Shown piece after piece: positions 1-6,875 of a stretch of 30,104 nt of DNA. Position 1 is the stretch's first letter. Every line of letters begins with the position of its first letter. The position numbers and the translations under genes are program-made. Under the pieces are notes generated by a model. The model was not told where the DNA came from. It worked only from the letters and a program-made list of their open reading frames with translations, and ran no database searches. The stretch covers positions 1-30,104 of IMG/VR virus record IMGVR_UViG_3300050120_000086. One strand, given 5' to 3'. This DNA is from a virus.

Positions 1-1731
1 AGTGTACGGTCGGGTGCACGGCAGTCCATGCCCGGTATGATGGACACCATTCTCAACGTAGGCATTGACCACAAGTCGTGGGCACTCTGGCAGGAGAAGT
101 TGGGTAGTGACTGCCTGATTAACAGCCACCATCGGCTGGTGGAAATGTATGGCAATGTGGTTAAGGGGCTGGATAAGAAGCACTTTAAACGCGTGTCCGA
201 TCACGCCGAGTTAGAAGACAAGTACCACGGGCTGGCCGATGAAATGTTTCCAATGGCCGAGGGCCAGTTGCTGGGCGCGATTGAGGCGGTATTCAAGTCT
301 TGGAATAACCAGCGTGCGAAGGATTACCGCAAGATTTACAATATCCCCGATGATTGGGGTACAGCAGTTGTGGTGCAAGCCATGGTATTCGGTAACCTGA
401 ATTCCAATAGCGGTACGGGCGTGCTGTTCACGCGCAACCCCGACACCGGTGAAGACAAGTTGGTGGGTGAATTCGCGGTGAATGCGCAGGGTGAGGATGT
501 AGTGGATGGCAGCACAACGCCGATGCCCCTCCCGGAGTTAGAAATCTGGAATCCGGTTGTAGCCAAGGAGTTGGCGGCGGTGGCTGAGAAACTGGAAACA
601 GCCAAGAAAGACGTACAGGATGTGGAGTTCACGATTCAGGACGGCAAGCTGTACATCCTGCAAACGCGGAACGCCAAACGCACGCCCACCGCAGCCCTAC
701 GCATGGCCGTTGAGATGTACGAGCAAGGCATGATTGGCGCGAACGTACTGTACCACCGGTTGACCATCGAACAATTCGATAAAGCCCAGCAAGTGGTGGT
801 TGACCCGACATTCGAAGGCGCGGCGTTTGCCAATGGCACAGCAGCCTGTAGTGGGGTGGTTACCGGCAAGATAGTCACCAGCGCGCAAGCCGCAATTGAT
901 TGCGCAGAACCCTGCATTCTGGTGACACAGGAGACCAATCCGAACGACATCGAGGGCATGTACAAGTCGGTTGGCATCGTGACTATGACGGGTGGGTCTA
1001 CCTGTCACGCAGCAGTGGTGGCGCGCGGCATGAACAAGCCGTGCATCGTGGGGGTTGGCAGGCAACTCAAAGAATTTCCTGCTGGCACGACCATCAGCAT
1101 AGATGGTGCGAACGGTTGCATTTGGATGGGCACGGTGCCAGTAATTGATGGCACGAATAACGAGTACGCGTGGCGGTATCTCAAAATTCTGCGGAATACC
1201 TTGGGGTACATCCCGATTGTGAGCAACGCCGATGCTGGCGGGGCCAAGGCAGTTATGTATCATCCGAGTGGTAGTCCTGCCAACCTGACTACCGATATTG
1301 AGAACGTGAAGTTGTTGTTGAAGCAAGTTGACCAGCTTTACGTTGATTGCCGATACACACGACTAGATGATGCGGAAACAAAGTTCTACAGCCTGTTCCA
1401 CGTCAACAAGGTGCAGGGCTATAGTGAGTTGTACACGGCCATGAATGGTCTGTTAACATCTGAAAAGCAGAAGATAACAGTGATTGGACAGCCAGTAGTC
1501 GCCAAGCCCATGGCAAAGATAACTGAAGTACAGACCTTAGAGGACTTGATCGAATTCGAGGGCATGGCAATAATGGGCGGTCTTTCGCTGGAAAGTGCGG
1601 CGGTTAAAAAGGTGTTGGGTTGGCGCAAAGGCGATCCCGACTTCGAATTCATTGCATACGGTGGTATTGTAGAGGGCACCAAGAGTTTCGCATCAGATGT
1701 TCTGGCATTACAAAGTAAGGACAGTTGTTAA
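1..1731 (+). CDS. Pyruvate phosphate dikinase-like protein, 5' end outside window, atypical C-terminus
   Basis: The reading frame is open from base 1, so the gene starts upstream; 576 residues are visible. The first codons give SVRSGARQSMPGMMDT, the signature of the PPDK ATP-grasp domain, and SGTGVLFTRNPDTGE follows. The phosphohistidine swivel domain is clear as TGGSTCHAAVVARGM, with the catalytic His encoded near 1006. PPDK interconverts pyruvate, ATP and Pi with PEP, AMP and PPi. After the His domain only about 240 residues remain, where PPDK normally has about 420. They begin with a PPDK-like VSNAD stretch, but the GLCRTEH motif of the PEP/pyruvate barrel is not visible. The protein may therefore phosphorylate its swivel His without making PEP, or use another acceptor. 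Rifampin phosphotransferase has a similar domain order, but the N-terminal motif favours PPDK. It ends just before the next gene. Confidence 0.85.
   Translation, partial: SVRSGARQSMPGMMDTILNVGIDHKSWALWQEKLGSDCLINSHHRLVEMYGNVVKGLDKKHFKRVSDHAELEDKYHGLADEMFPMAEGQLLGAIEAVFKSWNNQRAKDYRKIYNIPDDWGTAVVVQAMVFGNLNSNSGTGVLFTRNPDTGEDKLVGEFAVNAQGEDVVDGSTTPMPLPELEIWNPVVAKELAAVAEKLETAKKDVQDVEFTIQDGKLYILQTRNAKRTPTAALRMAVEMYEQGMIGANVLYHRLTIEQFDKAQQVVVDPTFEGAAFANGTAACSGVVTGKIVTSAQAAIDCAEPCILVTQETNPNDIEGMYKSVGIVTMTGGSTCHAAVVARGMNKPCIVGVGRQLKEFPAGTTISIDGANGCIWMGTVPVIDGTNNEYAWRYLKILRNTLGYIPIVSNADAGGAKAVMYHPSGSPANLTTDIENVKLLLKQVDQLYVDCRYTRLDDAETKFYSLFHVNKVQGYSELYTAMNGLLTSEKQKITVIGQPVVAKPMAKITEVQTLEDLIEFEGMAIMGGLSLESAAVKKVLGWRKGDPDFEFIAYGGIVEGTKSFASDVLALQSKDSC
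890..905 (-). repeat. 16-bp inverted repeat, copy 1 (in PPDK-like gene)
   Basis: CCGCAATTGATTGCGC, 15 of 16 bases of the consensus in TTGA orientation; lies in coding sequence as AAIDCA. Confidence 0.65.
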
Positions 1732-1742
1732 AGGGGTACGTC

Positions 1743-2036
1743 ATGGGCGCGAGAGGTGGGGCACTGTCTCTGGGTGTACAAGCGGGTAGCAAGATAAAAA
1801 TCGGGAAATCCGTACTCAGCGTACTGCAAGTTCTGAATACCGGTCTACAGGTACGAGTCTTCGTACGCGGACGGTTCTACACCATTTCAGACGATGAGCG
1901 GGTGGAAGTGCTGCCCAACGTATTTATTTTCTGTGGCGTATCGGCTGGCCGGGGCTGGAATATGCCGAACAAGAGCAAGTTAGCCATTGAGGCACCTACC
2001 GATATCCTGATTGACCGGTTGGGAGTGACCCCGTGA
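1743..2036 (+). CDS. Possible CsrA-like small protein with an insertion
   Basis: 97 residues. I chose the ATG at 1743, which has AAGGGG six bases upstream, over the TTG at 1725 that overlaps the PPDK-like gene. The N-terminal half (SLGVQAGSKIKIG, then VLSVLQV) resembles the first strands of CsrA, the RNA-binding carbon storage regulator. The C-terminal KLAIEAPTDILIDRL resembles the CsrA strand ending in GINAPKEVAVHRE. Between them are about 35 extra residues that CsrA lacks. CsrA binds GGA in hairpin loops of mRNA leaders, which is notable because this window has many leaders of that kind. The family call is made by eye and is tentative; otherwise the protein is unknown. Its stop overlaps the next start. 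Confidence 0.72.
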   Translation: MGARGGALSLGVQAGSKIKIGKSVLSVLQVLNTGLQVRVFVRGRFYTISDDERVEVLPNVFIFCGVSAGRGWNMPNKSKLAIEAPTDILIDRLGVTP

Positions 2037-2332
2037 AAATTGTTGGTGTGTCCGATCAAGTGAAGCGGGTGATGGATGCCACGGCTATCTCCATGGATGA
2101 TTTACAGCACATGGTGGACCGGGCGGCTATCGTCACTCACGAGAGCGGGTGCAACAGACGGTATCACAGTTGGATCATGCACTGGCACGGCACTAAAGTG
2201 CTGTTGCTACGCAAGTTGGACATGACAGTCTACAGACATGGGCTTAACCGCAGTCCCGAGGAAGAATGTGAAGACTGCTTCGGTGATGGCTGCGCGCACT
2301 GCGGTTGGGTCGGGCGGGTGAAGTGGGAGTAA
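2033..2332 (+). CDS. Small protein with C-terminal zinc-ribbon-like cysteine cluster
   Basis: 99 residues, GTG start overlapping the previous stop (GTGA), so probably translationally coupled. The last 25 residues contain CEDCFGDGCAHCGW, a CxxC-x4-CxxC arrangement like the zinc-binding repeats of DnaJ. The N-terminal part carries no motif I recognise. A metal-binding protein is likely; a specific function cannot be assigned. An inverted repeat directly follows the stop codon. Confidence 0.75.
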   Translation: MKIVGVSDQVKRVMDATAISMDDLQHMVDRAAIVTHESGCNRRYHSWIMHWHGTKVLLLRKLDMTVYRHGLNRSPEEECEDCFGDGCAHCGWVGRVKWE

Positions 2333-2333
2333 C

Positions 2334-2349
2334 GCGCAATTGATTGCGC
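2334..2349 (-). repeat. 16-bp inverted repeat, copy 2 (perfect)
   Basis: GCGCAATTGATTGCGC just after the zinc-ribbon gene. Its terminal TTGCGC (2344-2349) stands 16 bases from TATACT and may act as a -35. Confidence 0.9.
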
Positions 2350-2371
2350 AGAAGAAGTGGGCAGCTATACT
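2344..2371 (+). promoter_or_regulatory. Putative promoter P1 using the repeat end as -35 (TTGCGC-16-TATACT)
   Basis: -10 TATACT at 2366-2371 with the same 16-bp spacer as the other promoters; the -35 is the right arm of the inverted repeat. Weaker than its relatives. Confidence 0.55.
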
Positions 2372-2383
2372 ACAAACGTCAAA

Positions 2384-2396
2384 TGCAAGGAGTGCA
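2384..2396 (+). promoter_or_regulatory. Leader hairpin displaying the ribosome binding site
   Basis: TGCA and TGCA pair around the loop AGGAG (2388-2392), five bases before the ATG at 2402. Confidence 0.6.
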
Positions 2397-2401
2397 CAGA
2401 C

Positions 2402-2962
2402 ATGTTGGGATACCTTGATTTACCCCTGATTAAGTACGGTGAGACGTTCAAGTTCCTTGGGCTATTCAAGCGCACGTCCAAGAAGACCAAGTTCTTTTCG
2501 GTCTTCGGTGGTCCGTACGTCGAGAAACCTGAGCACATGGTGGGTGTGAAGATGGCGGTGGAAGTGCCGTTCTTCGATGATGGCTCGATTGAGATAGACG
2601 TACCGACGCGAGACTACAACGTGCCAGACAAGTTCGATCTGGCTGACGGGCTTGAGGAAGCGGGGTACTACATCCTGCAAGGCCGTCCGGTGTACATCGG
2701 GTGCATGGGTGGCAAAGGCCGCACGGGGCTGTTCATGGCCGTGCTGGCTAAGGCATTCGGTATTGCCAACCCAGTGGCGTACGTGCGGGCTGAATACTAT
2801 GCCCATGCGGTGGAGACGGCGGAACAGAAGAAGTACGTCGAGGATTTCGTTATCCCCCCACGTGTGTTGAGCGCCATTAAAGTGGCTCGTCGGCTGGCAC
2901 AGGTCAACCCGCGCCGGTACAAGACCAACGTCCCGAGGGAGGGGGCGGTGAGTTATGAGTGA
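2402..2962 (+). CDS. Cysteine-dependent (dual-specificity-like) phosphatase 1
   Basis: 186 residues. The ATG at 2402 is preferred over the GTG at 2357 because AAGGAG lies at 2387-2392 and the putative promoter -10 lies at 2366, inside the longer version. The P-loop is GCMGGKGRTG (Cys101, Arg107), matching CX5R(T/S) of protein tyrosine and dual-specificity phosphatases, which form a phosphocysteine intermediate. The residue before Cys is Gly rather than the usual His. The segment after the P-loop (FMAVLAKAFG, YVRAEYYAHAVET) is clearly related to the second phosphatase at 4284, so they are paralogues. The substrate is unknown and could be protein, nucleotide or RNA 5' phosphates. First gene of a promoter-led unit. 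Confidence 0.85.
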   Translation: MLGYLDLPLIKYGETFKFLGLFKRTSKKTKFFSVFGGPYVEKPEHMVGVKMAVEVPFFDDGSIEIDVPTRDYNVPDKFDLADGLEEAGYYILQGRPVYIGCMGGKGRTGLFMAVLAKAFGIANPVAYVRAEYYAHAVETAEQKKYVEDFVIPPRVLSAIKVARRLAQVNPRRYKTNVPREGAVSYE

Positions 2963-3167
2963 TGTTCAAGACTGGGAACTGTGGTACGTCACCCCAAAAG
3001 TGGTGGGTTCCCGCATCATATTCCGGGCAGACTCGCACGACAACGTGGTACAGAAGGCGCGTTGCGAGTTGTTCATGATGGACATCCTCTTCGACTGGGC
3101 GTGGGTGGAGTACGTGGGGTACTATCGGCCTCCACCCCGCAAACCTTATTTGACAAACGGCGGCTAA
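2955..3167 (+). CDS. Hypothetical protein, 70 aa
   Basis: ATG at 2955 overlaps the end of the phosphatase gene by eight bases. The protein is rich in aromatic residues (WELWYVTP, WAWVEYVGYYRPPP), with no membrane segment or known motif. Its TAA stop lies inside the spacer of the next promoter. Unknown function. Confidence 0.65.
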   Translation: MSDVQDWELWYVTPKVVGSRIIFRADSHDNVVQKARCELFMMDILFDWAWVEYVGYYRPPPRKPYLTNGG

Positions 3168-3177
3168 GTGCTATACT
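3150..3177 (+). promoter_or_regulatory. Promoter P2 (TTGACA-16-TATACT)
   Basis: -35 TTGACA at 3150-3155, -10 TATACT at 3172-3177; the TAA stop of the upstream gene lies in the spacer. Confidence 0.85.
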
Positions 3178-3186
3178 GAAAGCGTT

Positions 3187-3200
3187 CCCAACGGAGTGGG
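3187..3200 (+). promoter_or_regulatory. Leader hairpin displaying the ribosome binding site
   Basis: CCCA and TGGG pair around the loop ACGGAG (3191-3196), one base before the ATG at 3202. Confidence 0.7.
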
Positions 3201-3201
3201 C

Positions 3202-4257
3202 ATGAAACAAATACCCGACAACACGCTTGCGCATTACGCGTTACTTCCGCAGTGCCAGTTGCTGAATATGGGCACATGTAACACCCAGTTGTTCGCCAAG
3301 AACATTCAGGCATACCGTGGCACTCTGGATGGCAGCACGCCTGCTAAAAAGTGCCAGCCCTTGCCTGACAGTGAGGCAATTCAGTTCTACCTGTTTAATC
3401 ACTTGGCTTCTATTGTCCGTAGCCGGTTCACCGCGCATGAAGTGCTGCCTGATTGGGCGCGCGATGTCATGCGGGTGTACAAAGACATTCTGGGTAATCA
3501 GGGCGTCAGACTAACGGTGTACATGGGGTTGATTACCACGCGCGAGAGCCGCCATATGGGTAGCAAAGACAGTGCGTGGTGGGAGAACTCCATCGTCAAG
3601 CCCTATGGCAAACCTTGCTACTCGTTCCATAGCAAAATCAAAGGCAAGAGCAGTGGTAGTGTGGTCGAATCGCTGATGGGCAGTCCCCCGGCAGTGGAAG
3701 TGGGTAAGTTCTATAACGCCATTCAGACCATGTTCTTTGATGGGCCTTTCAGCAGTAGCTATGGTGGCCCGCCATGGGGTGAGATTACGAAGTGTCTTTG
3801 CCAGTTTCTCGATGGCAAGACCACGCAGGAGATGATGATAGACACCGCGTACACGCTGGCGCACAACAATGGCCCGATGTTCAACAAAGGCATGGTGTAC
3901 GACCATTATGGGCCGGAATTGAAGAAAATACTGGACGTCCAGCGTAGTGGGCAGATACCCCAGTATGTGATCGAGTACGGTGACAAACACCTCACCAAAG
4001 AGCAAGACAAGGTGTTCACGGCTGCGGTGTATGCACTGCCCGGTGAGTTCACCAAATACGTGGACTGGTATGAGGTTGAGAAACTGGGCGCGCTGGGCGA
4101 ATACCCGGTGGAGAAGGCACAGCAAGACAAGAAGTACGGTAAGGGTGGTATGAGCAAGGTGTTGGTTGATTTTGATGGGCACAAGGCTAAACAAATCGGG
4201 GTGTTTCAAATCGCACCCGGAGTGTCAGTGCCCATATTGGAGCGGATTCCCGCTTAA
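3202..4257 (+). CDS. Hypothetical protein, 351 aa, between two phosphatase genes
   Basis: Soluble-looking protein with no transmembrane stretch. The ATG at 3202 is favoured over the in-frame GTG at 3196 because the GTG overlaps the Shine-Dalgarno ACGGAG (3191-3196). Several Cys residues occur near the N-terminus (PQCQLLNMGTCNTQLF), and an aromatic/Gly patch (FDGPFSSSYGGPPWGE) lies in the middle. I do not recognise the family. It has its own promoter at 3150 and is followed 26 bases later by the second phosphatase, so a substrate or partner of the phosphatases is a reasonable inference but is not shown by the sequence. Confidence 0.85.
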   Translation: MKQIPDNTLAHYALLPQCQLLNMGTCNTQLFAKNIQAYRGTLDGSTPAKKCQPLPDSEAIQFYLFNHLASIVRSRFTAHEVLPDWARDVMRVYKDILGNQGVRLTVYMGLITTRESRHMGSKDSAWWENSIVKPYGKPCYSFHSKIKGKSSGSVVESLMGSPPAVEVGKFYNAIQTMFFDGPFSSSYGGPPWGEITKCLCQFLDGKTTQEMMIDTAYTLAHNNGPMFNKGMVYDHYGPELKKILDVQRSGQIPQYVIEYGDKHLTKEQDKVFTAAVYALPGEFTKYVDWYEVEKLGALGEYPVEKAQQDKKYGKGGMSKVLVDFDGHKAKQIGVFQIAPGVSVPILERIPA

Positions 4258-4265
4258 CGTTTGCC

Positions 4266-4281
4266 TACGAACGGAGTCGTA
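4266..4281 (+). promoter_or_regulatory. Leader hairpin displaying the ribosome binding site
   Basis: TACGA and TCGTA pair around the loop ACGGAG (4271-4276), two bases before the ATG at 4284. Present although no promoter precedes this gene. Confidence 0.7.
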
Positions 4282-4283
4282 CC

Positions 4284-5009
4284 ATGGCAAAGAAATACGG
4301 TAACAGCACGGCGGCGAGCACTGCCAATGCATGGGATAAACATTGGAAGCCCAGCACTGCCAGTTGTTACGCCAGCCACCCAGCGCTGAAGTTTACGGGC
4401 ACGGATGGCGTGGAGTACAGTATCTATGGTGGCAATTGCAGCACGCCGGTCGTGCACGATGCGAATGTGTACGTGGGGTTCACCGGCATGAACGTCAGCA
4501 ATGGCAACCCGGCTTTCCCATGGGATGAGGGGTATGAGGCCACAGTCGTGGTGGATTACCCGATCACAGACATGAGTCCGCCGAGTGATCCAGTGTCATT
4601 CCACAAGTTGGTGGATTGGACGTGCAATCAATTGCGCGCTGGCAAGAAAGTCCATGGCGGGTGCCACGGTGGGCATGGTCGCACGGGCATGTGGCTGGTG
4701 GCGGTAGTGGCGCAAATGACTGGCATGAAGGACGCCATTCAGTACGTGCGCAAGAACTATTGCGAAAAGGCGGTCGAGACGTACAAACAGATCGACTTCC
4801 TGATGGCCGAATTTGGGGTGAGCAAGGCCGATGAAACGAAGAAATTCATTACCACCAAAACCAGTGCCACGCTGGCCGATGACTGGGATAAGTACAAGAC
4901 CAACGGCTATCAGGGCAGCAGCGGGTCGTCCGTTAAGTCCTCACCCGCGAATTTCCTGAATGCCACGCGGCACTTCAATGCAGTGGATTCGGTAAAGACC
5001 ATTTGGTAA
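4284..5009 (+). CDS. Cysteine-dependent (dual-specificity-like) phosphatase 2
   Basis: 241 residues. The P-loop GGCHGGHGRTG has nucleophile Cys127 and Arg133 (CX5RT). The flanking region (YVRKNYCEKAVETYKQ) matches the first phosphatase at 2402. An acidic stretch about 35 residues upstream (VVVDYPITDMSPPSD) could hold the general acid. The C-terminal 70 residues, including a Ser/Gly-rich linker, are specific to this copy. Codons at 4622-4637 overlap a near-perfect copy of the 16-bp inverted repeat. There is no promoter directly upstream, but the ribosome binding site still sits in a leader-type hairpin. Confidence 0.86.
   Translation: MAKKYGNSTAASTANAWDKHWKPSTASCYASHPALKFTGTDGVEYSIYGGNCSTPVVHDANVYVGFTGMNVSNGNPAFPWDEGYEATVVVDYPITDMSPPSDPVSFHKLVDWTCNQLRAGKKVHGGCHGGHGRTGMWLVAVVAQMTGMKDAIQYVRKNYCEKAVETYKQIDFLMAEFGVSKADETKKFITTKTSATLADDWDKYKTNGYQGSSGSSVKSSPANFLNATRHFNAVDSVKTIW
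4622..4637 (+). repeat. 16-bp inverted repeat, copy 3 (in phosphatase 2 gene)
   Basis: GTGCAATCAATTGCGC, 15 of 16; encodes NQLR in frame. Confidence 0.65.
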
Positions 5010-5014
5010 ACCAT

Positions 5015-5042
5015 TTGACAATCCTTATGCACGCTCTATAAT
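5015..5042 (+). promoter_or_regulatory. Promoter P3 (TTGACA-16-TATAAT)
   Basis: Perfect consensus hexamers: -35 at 5015-5020, -10 at 5037-5042, spacer 16. Drives the Gly-rich protein and probably the polymerase group behind it. Confidence 0.9.
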
Positions 5043-5055
5043 CACATTACTCCCG

Positions 5056-5069
5056 GCAAACGGAGTTGC
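5056..5069 (+). promoter_or_regulatory. Leader hairpin with ACGGAG loop, not next to a start codon
   Basis: GCAA and TTGC pair around ACGGAG (5060-5065). Here the start codon is 15 bases beyond the stem and has its own AAGGAG pair, so the hairpin may have a role besides initiation. Confidence 0.65.
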
Positions 5070-5084
5070 ATAAGGAGAAGGAGC

Positions 5085-6158
5085 ATGGCCGTGGTATTAA
5101 CGCCTGATTCACAGAAGACTTTCTTCAAACAGACCTTTGGTCAGCAGTGGACGGATAAGCACATTGCGCCTCTCATTAACATGGGCGCAACGATTCAGAC
5201 CGAGTTCACGCAAATCAAGGTCAAGTACAACGGTCTTACCGACTCCATTTCGTTGCCGGTGAACATCAGCGCCATCATGAAGGGCAGCGGCAATCCTGAA
5301 TTCGTGTCGAAAGCCAAGGCAGACATTCAGGACTTCATTGCCAAGTTCACCACGTCCATACTGTCCGATCAACTTCAGAAAAATTTGGAGAAGGCAGTTG
5401 CTGATGCCGCGCCAGTCACGTACACCCCAGAGGGCATCGAAACACTGTCCCAGCAGTTGCAGAAGAACATTGCGCAAGCATCTGTGATGCCACCGAACCT
5501 GATTGCTGGCGGGGCAGCAAGCCCCCCGGTTGGCTTTAAGACTGGCGGTGCAGGCGGAGGAGGTGCTGGTGGATTCGGCGGGGTTGGTGGTGCGGGCGGA
5601 GGGGGGTGGCCTAGTGGGGTCATGGCGGTTGGTCATGGGGGTGGGGCGAGTGGTGCTAACACTCCATTCGAAGTCAAGATAGTGCAGAAGCCCGTGGATA
5701 TGTCGGATGAAGACATAGCCAATATTTTGGGTAAGCAGTCATCGGCTAAACCCCTGTACAAGAAGTCACTGAGTGAATTGGCGTCTGAATTGATGGGCGG
5801 CAAGAAGCCAGTGGCTAAAGGCATTATCAAATTGCGTGACGCCGAGCACGTGGGTCAGAAAGTGTGCGGCACCAATCCCGAATCTGTCTACACGGTGATG
5901 GCGCTCAACAAACGAGTGAAAATTGCGGTGCGGTTAGTCGGTCATGGCGTGAGTATTCGCGCTGAATTCGATCAGGCCCACAACGATGAGAAGCAGTCAC
6001 TGATAGACCTTGGCATGACACAGAAGGGGCCTGATTACTACAGCCTGCATTGCAATACGCTTGAAATCAGCCCAGCACGGGTAGTCGGTGCTTTCTTATT
6101 CGACTGCGACATTCATTTCGATGAACAGATCAAGAACCTAAAGGAGTTACAGGCATGA
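5085..6158 (+). CDS. Hypothetical protein with long glycine-rich linker, 357 aa
   Basis: The N-terminal part (about 1-140) looks helical and soluble. A linker around residues 145-190 is almost entirely Gly, Ala, Pro and Val (GGAGGGGAGGFGGVGG). A folded C-terminal part follows (about 200-357). Two tandem AAGGAG motifs (5072-5083) precede the ATG, in addition to an ACGGAG hairpin further upstream. It has its own promoter at 5015. Not recognised; a two-domain protein joined by a flexible linker is all that can be said. Confidence 0.83.
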   Translation: MAVVLTPDSQKTFFKQTFGQQWTDKHIAPLINMGATIQTEFTQIKVKYNGLTDSISLPVNISAIMKGSGNPEFVSKAKADIQDFIAKFTTSILSDQLQKNLEKAVADAAPVTYTPEGIETLSQQLQKNIAQASVMPPNLIAGGAASPPVGFKTGGAGGGGAGGFGGVGGAGGGGWPSGVMAVGHGGGASGANTPFEVKIVQKPVDMSDEDIANILGKQSSAKPLYKKSLSELASELMGGKKPVAKGIIKLRDAEHVGQKVCGTNPESVYTVMALNKRVKIAVRLVGHGVSIRAEFDQAHNDEKQSLIDLGMTQKGPDYYSLHCNTLEISPARVVGAFLFDCDIHFDEQIKNLKELQA

Positions 6159-6397
6159 AAGCCACGTCGAAAGAGGCTAAGGCATTGATGGAACGGATCA
6201 ACCCGCTCAAAGTGGGAGACAGTCTGCATTTCGACGGTTTCCTCAAGGGCTTCGGTCAGTCAGTTGATGCGCACTGCACAGAGATTGAACCGGGGCACTT
6301 CTGGCAGTTTGCGTTGTACTGGAACGCCATACACATTCAGGACGTGGTAGTCGAACGCCTGCCGAATGAAGTCGTAGTTGATGTACTTGGGGTATAA
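6155..6397 (+). CDS. Hypothetical protein, 80 aa
   Basis: ATGA overlap with the preceding stop and a good purine-rich site (AAAGGAG) inside the upstream gene suggest translational coupling. Mixed alpha/beta character, no motif recognised. Confidence 0.7.
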   Translation: MKATSKEAKALMERINPLKVGDSLHFDGFLKGFGQSVDAHCTEIEPGHFWQFALYWNAIHIQDVVVERLPNEVVVDVLGV

Positions 6398-6398
6398 A

Positions 6399-6875
6399 AT
6401 GGACGAACAAGTCAAAGACATGCAGTTTTACAGCCTCGCAGATGCTATGGGCATCAACCTGCACGAAATGCCAGACGGTCGGGTACGTGGGTTCGAGACC
6501 CGTAAAATCAAGATTGGCCCGTGGGCGATTGAGGCAGACGTGAGTGTGATCGGTGACATCAAGCGTCCCGCAGAACTCTCGTTTTTCGTCAAGGTGCTGG
6601 GCAACGTCTGGCTGTACATGGTTGATGACCCCCAAGGGTTACGCGCAGTGGTGTTTGATGGGTCGGCTGTTAAAATGCACGTGAAGGATTGCGCGACCTT
6701 CGGCGGAAAGTCCGTCAAGGACACGCTGACCAAACTCAAGCCCGGTATCGTCACGACCTACGGTTTCGACCAAGTAACACATAAATGGGTGGAATATGAA
6801 GTTGGTCATTTGGTGCAGCAGCCCAACGTACAAAGTCCGGTCCTCGCTCTCCCTAGCCCTACGCCAACAACCTGA
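6399..6875 (+). CDS. Hypothetical protein, 158 aa
   Basis: The ATG at 6399 directly follows the previous stop, with a GGGG-type site upstream; an in-frame ATG at 6381 is possible. Predicted beta-rich. The C-terminal 25 residues are Pro/Gln-rich and are encoded in the 80 bases that overlap the DNA polymerase gene in another frame, an unusually long overlap for this genome. Unknown function; the position suggests replication. Confidence 0.72.
   Translation: MDEQVKDMQFYSLADAMGINLHEMPDGRVRGFETRKIKIGPWAIEADVSVIGDIKRPAELSFFVKVLGNVWLYMVDDPQGLRAVVFDGSAVKMHVKDCATFGGKSVKDTLTKLKPGIVTTYGFDQVTHKWVEYEVGHLVQQPNVQSPVLALPSPTPTT

Noticed and set aside
1-1731. Rifampin phosphotransferase or PEP synthase instead of a PPDK-like protein
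   Set aside because: The SVRSGA/MPGMMDT signature and the GGSTCHAAVVARGM motif fit PPDK best.
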